A stretch of 10,226 bases of DNA from JBEKJU01 sp050011095 (GTDB taxonomy: Bacteria; Desulfobacterota; Syntrophorhabdia; Syntrophorhabdales; WCHB1-27). Each line of letters starts with the position of its first letter. Position 1 is the stretch's first letter. Below are positions 6,477 to 10,226 of this stretch, in pieces. The DNA is taken from the NCBI GenBank assembly GCA_050011095.1, contig JBEKJU010000110.1, positions 1 to 10,226 on the forward strand. The letters are read 5' to 3'. Under the pieces are notes generated by a model that had not been told where the DNA came from, ran no database searches, and saw only the letters and a program-made list of their open reading frames with translations. Made by a program: the position numbers and the translations under genes.

Positions 6477-6890
6477 TTGCGGCTCAAGGGAATGAGGATG
6501 TCCCACCAGAGGATGAAGATACTCGTTTTTCTGAGGGAGCGCATGGATCACCCGAGCGCGAAGCAGGTCTATGAATCGCTGGTCCCGGAGATGCCGAGTC
6601 TTTCCCGGATGACCGTGTACAATACCTTGACCGCGCTCTCGGAGAAGGACCTCGTTACCATGATAATGGCGCCGGACGGGGCATGGCGGTACGAGTATAA
6701 GGTGGACGAGCACTGCCATTTCTTCTGTGTCGCGTGCGGGAGGGTGATCGATACGGAGTTCGCCTGCAGACATAATCGCGCAGTTGAGCTCCAGGGCCAC
6801 CACGTGCATTCGGTTCAAGGGTGTTTCTACGGGGTGTGCAGGGAATGCATCGAGGGGCGAAACAATCCTCTCCACCAAGGGGATGCGTAA
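6456..6890 (+). CDS. Fur/PerR-family metal-dependent transcriptional regulator
   Basis: With TTG 6456 as start, the protein has 144 residues, normal for the family. Its first helix (ESVQHILRLKGMRMSHQRMKIL) aligns with the conserved Fur N-terminus. The winged-helix part has HPSAKQVYESL and LSRMTVYNTLTAL (recognition helix). The metal domain has HCHFFCVACGRVID (H86, H88, C91, C94, D99) and GVCREC (C128, C131), giving the Cys4 structural zinc site. By eye, PerR ligands H37, H91, H93 and D104 correspond to H32, H86, H88 and D99. The PerR D85 position is Glu (E80). Asp at the 104 position favours a PerR-like peroxide sensor over Fur. No Shine-Dalgarno precedes 6456; ATG 6498, with AAGGGA six bases before it, is a possible but shorter start that loses helix 1. 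The stop lies 24 bp before cooS, so the two are probably one operon. Confidence 0.85.
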   Translation: MESVQHILRLKGMRMSHQRMKILVFLRERMDHPSAKQVYESLVPEMPSLSRMTVYNTLTALSEKDLVTMIMAPDGAWRYEYKVDEHCHFFCVACGRVIDTEFACRHNRAVELQGHHVHSVQGCFYGVCRECIEGRNNPLHQGDA

Positions 6891-6914
6891 CCGATCGTAA
6901 AAAGGGGGGAGACC

Positions 6915-8864
6915 ATGTCAGACGCAAAATTAAGAAGTGTTGATCCGGCAACTGTCGAGCTTCTCGACAAGGCGGAGAAGGAGAACATAAGCACCGCTTT
7001 TTTCCGTGCTGATACGATAAAACCATGTCCCATAGGCGTTGAGGAGAGCTGCTGTAAGATATGCGCCATGGGGCCGTGCAGAATGCCGCGGTCCAAGAAG
7101 GGCGGCGAGGAAAAGGAAAGGGTAGGCGTGTGCGGCGCAACCATCGACACGGTGGTGGCGAGGAATTTTGCCCGGAAGATCGCGGCAGGTACGGCTTCGC
7201 ACTCGGACCATGCCCGTGAAGTGGTGGAGACCTTCCAGAAGGCAGCCAGGGGTGAAGCCCAGGGATTTGCCATCAAGGATGAGATCAAGCTCCTTGAGGT
7301 GGCCCTCGACTTCGGTGTACCCACCGAGGGGCGCTCGGTCGAGGAGATCGCCGTCGAGATCGGGGAGAAGGCCCTCGCCGAATTCGGAAAGCAGAAGGGG
7401 GAGCTCGTCTACATAAAAAAGGCTCCTCTCAAGAGACAGGAGATTTGGCGCAAGCTCGGCGTTGTTCCCAGGGGTATCGACCGGGAGGTCGTGGAGATCA
7501 TGCACCGGACCCACATGGGTGTCGACCAGGATTACAGGCACCTCATGCTCCAGGCGACCCGCTGTGCCCTCGCCGACGGATGGGGCGGCTCCATGATATC
7601 CACCGAGCTTCAAGACATCATGTTCGGCACGCCCGTCCCCGTGCTAGGCACCTTCAACCTCGGCGTCCTTAAAGAAGACCAGGTGAATGTGATCGTCCAC
7701 GGCCACGAACCGCTCCTCCCGGAACTGCTGGTAACGGCGAGCAAGGACCCGGAAATCAAGAAGGCGGCAGAGAAAGTCGGCGCCAAGGGCATCAACTTGG
7801 CTGGCATGTGCTGTTCAGCCAACGAAGTGCTCATGCGCCACGGTATCCCCTGCGCAGGCAACTTTCTCCAGCAGGAGCTGGCCATGGTGACCGGTGCGGT
7901 CGATCTCATGACGGTCGATGTCCAGTGTGAAATGCAGGGCCTCAAAGACGTGTCGGAGTGCTACCATACCAAGCTCATCACCACCTCGGACAGGGCCAAG
8001 ATAGAGGGCGCCCTACACATGGAATTCCATCCCGAAACGGGCCTTGACACGGCCAAGAAGATTCTGCGGATGGCCATAGAGAACTACCCGAACAGGCGTC
8101 ACAACGTCTATATTCCCCACCACAGCCAGGACGGGGTCGTAGGCTTCAGCCACGAGACGATCAACTACCTCCTTGGCGGAATGTTCAGAGCGAGTTATAA
8201 ACCGCTCAACGACAACATCATCAATGGTCGCATACGAGGTGTCGCAGGCGTCGTCGGCTGTAACAACGCGAGGACGCCCCATGATGCGGCCCATCTCGCG
8301 ATGGTCAGGGAATTGATCAAGAACGATGTGGTGGTATTGACCACCGGTTGTGCGGCCATGGCGTGCGGTAAGGCCGGCCTCTTGACGCCGGAGGCGGCAA
8401 AAGCCTATGCAGGCCTGGGCCTCGCCGAGGTCTGCGAAACGGTCGGTATTCCACCCGTGCTCCATATGGGCGCCTGTATCGACAACTCCCGGATCCTCAT
8501 CGCGGCGACTGCCATGGTGAAGGAAGGTGGCCTTGGCGACGACATCAGTGACCTCCCCGCCGCAGGAGCCGCACCCGAATGGATGAGTGAGAAAGCGCTT
8601 GCCATAGGCCAGTACTTCGTCGCATCCGGTGTCTATACCGTTTTCGGCACCACGTGGCCTACCTTCGGGAGCGAGGCCGTGACGAAACACCTCTTCGAGG
8701 AACATGAGGAAATGTATAAGGGCATGTGGGCATTCGAGGCTGATCCCGAGAAGGCAGCACACCTCATGATCGCTCACATCGACAAGAAGAGAAAGGCCCT
8801 TGGCCTCGAGAAGGCCAGAGAAAGGGTGCTCTTCGACATGGCCATGAGGCGCGCCATGGCATGA
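6915..8864 (+). CDS. cooS: Anaerobic carbon monoxide dehydrogenase catalytic subunit
   Basis: A 649-residue Ni-Fe CODH that interconverts CO + H2O and CO2 + 2H+ + 2e-. The ATG at 6915 follows AGGGGGGAGA with good spacing. Ligands for all clusters are visible: D-cluster C38 and C46; B-cluster C47, C50, C55, C73 (SCCKICAMGPC...GVC); C-cluster H264 (HGHEP), C300 (GMCCSANE; C299 adjacent), C338 (DVQCEMQG), C449 (VVGCNN), C479 (TTGCAAMACG) and C521 (GACIDN). The catalytic Lys is K560 (MSEKA) and the proton-path histidines are near H96/H99. Length and residues match monofunctional homodimeric CooS, so it should be active in the cytoplasm if nickel is inserted. No cooF ferredoxin, cooC maturation ATPase or acs genes are in the window; electron partner and maturation must come from elsewhere. 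It sits 24 bp after a PerR-like regulator gene. Confidence 0.97.
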   Translation: MSDAKLRSVDPATVELLDKAEKENISTAFFRADTIKPCPIGVEESCCKICAMGPCRMPRSKKGGEEKERVGVCGATIDTVVARNFARKIAAGTASHSDHAREVVETFQKAARGEAQGFAIKDEIKLLEVALDFGVPTEGRSVEEIAVEIGEKALAEFGKQKGELVYIKKAPLKRQEIWRKLGVVPRGIDREVVEIMHRTHMGVDQDYRHLMLQATRCALADGWGGSMISTELQDIMFGTPVPVLGTFNLGVLKEDQVNVIVHGHEPLLPELLVTASKDPEIKKAAEKVGAKGINLAGMCCSANEVLMRHGIPCAGNFLQQELAMVTGAVDLMTVDVQCEMQGLKDVSECYHTKLITTSDRAKIEGALHMEFHPETGLDTAKKILRMAIENYPNRRHNVYIPHHSQDGVVGFSHETINYLLGGMFRASYKPLNDNIINGRIRGVAGVVGCNNARTPHDAAHLAMVRELIKNDVVVLTTGCAAMACGKAGLLTPEAAKAYAGLGLAEVCETVGIPPVLHMGACIDNSRILIAATAMVKEGGLGDDISDLPAAGAAPEWMSEKALAIGQYFVASGVYTVFGTTWPTFGSEAVTKHLFEEHEEMYKGMWAFEADPEKAAHLMIAHIDKKRKALGLEKARERVLFDMAMRRAMA

Positions 8865-8869
8865 CGGTT

Positions 8870-8885
8870 CATAGGGAGCCCTATG
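8870..8885. repeat. Inverted repeat just after cooS
   Basis: CATAGGG-AG-CCCTATG is a 7-bp perfect inverted repeat starting 5 bp after the cooS stop codon. There is no T tract, so it is not a classical terminator. It may stabilise the mRNA 3' end. Confidence 0.4.
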
Positions 8886-8904
8886 TCGTTCCTTCCTTTC
8901 GTGA

Positions 8905-8921
8905 GGGGGTGCGCCACCCCC
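8905..8921 (+). terminator. GC-rich hairpin downstream of cooS
   Basis: GGGGGTG (8905-8911) pairs with CACCCCC (8915-8921) around a CGC loop, a very stable 7-bp stem. No run of T follows, so it is either a weak or factor-dependent terminator or a barrier to 3' exonucleases that defines the cooS mRNA end. Confidence 0.4.
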
Positions 8922-8922
8922 C

Positions 8923-9290
8923 GGAGATGAAAAGCTCCTGATCGGAGCCGGGTAAGGGCTTCATATGGCAACGGCAGGCCCGCCGCGTCTTCTCGTCTAC
9001 CTGTCTATCCGATTTCCCAGCATTTCGACAACCTCGGTTGATATCGCCGTAGCCCCCGGGCTTTCCCGCATGTCGATTCGGAGCATGACCAGGGATGCGG
9101 AGAGATTTCTTTCGGACAATCATCCTCAGCGCGGTCCATGCGTGCGACTGTCATAAAATTGTAGTAAAGACATCTGAAAACACCCCTCATCATGCACAAA
9201 CATATATAGACTTTAAAAGCCCATATTTCCTTGCCAGTCCTACGTATTCACGGTATTTCCAACCCCCCGCAAGCTGGCTTATTTTGGCCC
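8923..9290. other. Gene-poor region between cooS and the tRNA fragment
   Basis: No well-supported gene. GCTCC (8934-8938) can pair either with GGAGC (8944-8948) or, upstream, with GGAG (8923-8926), giving alternative hairpins; read on the minus strand the former is followed by TTTT. A 40-codon minus-strand frame (9119 to 8997, TTG start with GAGG five bases upstream) reads plausibly (LVMLRIDMRESPGATAIS...) but has no recognised relative, so I do not call it. The stretch 9150-9260 is AT-rich and holds no clear promoter. Confidence 0.4.
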
Positions 9291-9343
9291 GAGCATGACT
9301 GGCAGTCATGAGGCCGAGGGTTCGATCCCCTTCAGCTCCACCA
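9291..9343 (+). tRNA. tRNA-Ala(GGC)-like 3' half, 5' half missing
   Basis: The anticodon arm is CATGA (9294-9298), loop CTGGCAG with U33 and anticodon GGC (9301-9303), and TCATG (9306-9310). A 5-nt variable loop AGGCC follows, then a T arm GAGGG-TTCGATC-CCCTT (9316-9332), acceptor strand CAGCTCC (9333-9339), A73 and encoded CCA (9341-9343). U70 in the acceptor would give the G3:U70 pair that marks tRNA-Ala. The matching 5' strand (GGGGCTG or GGAGCTG) is absent upstream. The D-arm region is distorted: GCAAGCTGG (9269-9277) resembles a normal D arm, but TTATTTTGGCCC intervenes before GAGC. The extra C32-G38 pairing in the loop is also unusual. It is most likely a tRNA pseudogene or an attachment-site remnant. 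A tmRNA 3' end is less likely because of the clean anticodon arm. Confidence 0.6.
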
Positions 9344-9358
9344 ATATTTTCAAGCAAT

Positions 9359-9382
9359 AACGGGCCTTTTGGCCCGTTTTTC
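9359..9382 (+). terminator. Intrinsic terminator after the tRNA fragment
   Basis: AACGGGCC-TTTT-GGCCCGTT forms an 8-bp GC-rich stem followed by a T-rich tract (TTTTTC). It sits 15 bp after the CCA end, as expected for the terminator of a tRNA transcription unit. It separates this unit from the gene at 9421. Confidence 0.85.
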
Positions 9383-9420
9383 ATTTTGCCCCGATCGCGG
9401 GCGAAGACCAGGAGAATCTG

Positions 9421-9939
9421 TTGCTGGAATATCTCAGAAAGGCGGACGCCCTGGCAAGGGAGGAAGAGATGCGGATACATTCGGAGCGGGCCTGGCAATC
9501 ATGGGAGAAGTGGTTCGTCCCGAAGGAGTTCTTCGGCCTCCTGGAGCCGGAGATAAACATCATGCGCGGCAGCGCCTGCCAGATCTTCACATTCAAGAGC
9601 GTCGTCTACGCGACGCCCGACTTTCTCTACAACAAGGCCCTGGCATACGCCAAGTCAAAGAACGTCGTCGACCCGGCGTTCGTCAGCTCACAGAATAAGC
9701 CCCTCGCCCTGAAGAGGATCGCCGGGACCTTACGCGAGCACGGGATGCTCTCGGGCAACCTCCCCTCCGACTACTACGGTATGCTCCATCAAATCACGAC
9801 GAAGAGATTCTTTTTCAAGCTGTTTCTCACGCCCCTCCTGATCGAGTCCTTCGATGTCTACCCTTCCGTATTCGAAAAGAGAAAGATCGGCTGGCTCAAG
9901 ATCATAGTGAGCGTTTCCCCGTGTGCGCCAAAGAAATAG
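9421..9939 (+). CDS. Hypothetical protein
   Basis: A 172-residue protein with a TTG start at 9421, preceded by AGGAG (9410-9414) at good spacing. The N-terminal ~30 residues are charged and helical (LRKADALAREEEMRIHSERAWQ...). A mixed region follows (WFVPKEFFGLLEPEI, CQIFTFKSVVYATPDFLYNKALAYAKSKN), then a part rich in aromatic and hydrophobic residues (RFFFKLFLTPLLIESFDVYPSVF). The C-terminus ends in CAPKK. There is no signal peptide, no clear transmembrane span and no catalytic motif I can name. Codon use and GC content resemble cooS, so I accept it as a real gene of unknown function. It begins 39 bp after the tRNA terminator, so it has its own promoter or is read through. The gene at 10046 follows after about 106 bp. 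Confidence 0.7.
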   Translation: MLEYLRKADALAREEEMRIHSERAWQSWEKWFVPKEFFGLLEPEINIMRGSACQIFTFKSVVYATPDFLYNKALAYAKSKNVVDPAFVSSQNKPLALKRIAGTLREHGMLSGNLPSDYYGMLHQITTKRFFFKLFLTPLLIESFDVYPSVFEKRKIGWLKIIVSVSPCAPKK

Positions 9940-10033
9940 AGAGACGAAGGACGGCGCAGTCGCCATTGCCCGCCGCCTCGAGGGGTCCTCCGGTCAGGAA
10001 CATCGAGCGAATCAGCCATTCACCTAAAACAAA

Positions 10034-10039
10034 AAGGAG
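10034..10039 (+). promoter_or_regulatory. Ribosome binding site that fixes the start of the amber-interrupted gene
   Basis: AAGGAG, with six bases of A-rich spacer before ATG 10046. It is one of the best Shine-Dalgarno/start pairs in the window, which makes the nearby in-frame TAG noteworthy. Confidence 0.7.
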
Positions 10040-10045
10040 AAAAAC

Positions 10046-10226
10046 ATGAAGAATCTGATAAGTCAATGCCCCGAAAAGCTTGTCGAGGTTATCTGCAAGG
10101 CCTACGCGGACTATTGGCCCCTCACCTAGGAACAGATTTGCTATTTCCTCTTCCGGAAAGTCAGGGCCAGCGATTTGGCCGCGATGGACTTTCGGGATGA
10201 GATCGGCTGCTCTTTTCCCTACAACA
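10046..10226 (+). pseudogene. Unknown gene with in-frame amber codon, runs off the window
   Basis: ATG 10046 opens MKNLISQCPEKLVEVICKAY, then ADYWPLT, then TAG (10127-10129, codon 28). The same frame then continues without a stop to the window end, with protein-like sequence: EQICYFLFRKVRASDLAA, then MDFRDEIGCSFPYN. Both sides look like one cytosolic protein, and the junction PLT-x-EQI would suit Gln or Glu (CAG or GAG to TAG by one change). It is therefore either a gene with a nonsense mutation, a sequencing error, or a gene in which TAG is read through, for example as pyrrolysine. No pyl genes are in the window. I do not recognise the family. Confidence 0.5.

Noticed and set aside
8013..8777. 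Long minus-strand open frame (254 codons)
   Set aside because: Antisense to the middle and end of cooS, whose ligands are all in the plus frame.
8965..9156. 63-codon plus-strand frame after cooS
   Set aside because: Only a weak TAAGGG upstream and no recognisable protein character.
9291..9343. 3' end of tmRNA (ssrA)
   Set aside because: CAGCTCCACCA would fit tmRNA, but a regular anticodon arm with U33 and GGC and a 5-nt variable loop precede the T arm, and no tag-peptide region was seen upstream.
9190..9498. Minus-strand open frame containing EGDRTLGLMTASHARA
   Set aside because: This is the familiar false protein produced by translating a tRNA antisense: GDRTL is the T arm and LMTASHA the anticodon arm. 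It helped confirm the tRNA fragment.
10127..10129. Selenocysteine-type recoding
   Set aside because: The codon is TAG, not TGA, so selenocysteine insertion does not apply.
1..10226. CRISPR array, toxin-antitoxin pair or phage module
   Set aside because: No regularly spaced repeats, no toxin beside the AbrB-like gene and no integrase or structural phage genes were found.

Overview
The window looks like a chromosomal segment of an anaerobic Desulfobacterota-type bacterium (former Deltaproteobacteria), possibly a syntrophic aromatic degrader. I infer this from the gene content: an anaerobic Ni-Fe carbon monoxide dehydrogenase, an aromatic-acid:H+ symporter-type transporter, an acyl-CoA dehydrogenase remnant, a sigma-54 activator remnant and an IS1182-type transposase. 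No rRNA or complete marker gene is present, so the assignment is tentative.

Layout. 1-622 (+): decayed C-terminal part of a sigma-54-dependent activator (end of the AAA+ domain plus Fis-type HTH). 855-2036 (+): membrane-anchored YkuE/YaeI-like metallophosphoesterase. From 2098 (+): a small gene with a good ribosome binding site whose frame loses its natural end and runs on antisense to the next gene. 2395-3834 (-): AAHS-type major facilitator transporter, probably translated from about 3747, preceded by a small unrecognised ORF (3750-3962, -) whose stop codon lies in the transporter's ribosome-binding region. 3963-4410: gene-poor, with a candidate promoter and several inverted repeats. 4410-6040 (+): damaged IS1182-like insertion sequence with an AbrB-like accessory gene and a transposase carrying one frameshift and no C-terminus. 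Its right end is fused directly to the first 35 codons of an acyl-CoA dehydrogenase gene on the opposite strand (6040-6144, -). 6456-6890 (+): Fur/PerR-family regulator, 24 bp upstream of an intact cooS (6915-8864, +). 8865-9290: hairpins but no convincing gene. 9291-9343 (+): 3' half of a tRNA-Ala(GGC)-like gene followed by a strong intrinsic terminator. 9421-9939 (+): hypothetical protein. 10046-end (+): a gene with an excellent ribosome binding site but an in-frame amber codon at codon 28.

How it fits together. The intact functional core is the regulator-cooS pair: a Zn-binding Fur-family protein with PerR-like metal ligands, probably co-transcribed with a CODH catalytic subunit that has every expected cluster ligand but no cooF or cooC beside it in the window. 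The rest shows genome erosion: a broken activator, a reciprocally truncated IS/acyl-CoA dehydrogenase junction, a half tRNA that may mark an old integration site, and start or stop codon lesions in at least two genes. No CRISPR array or phage module was seen, and I found no clearly new multi-gene system. The best leads are the PerR-CooS pair, the amber-interrupted gene, the transporter without a canonical start codon, and the tRNA half.
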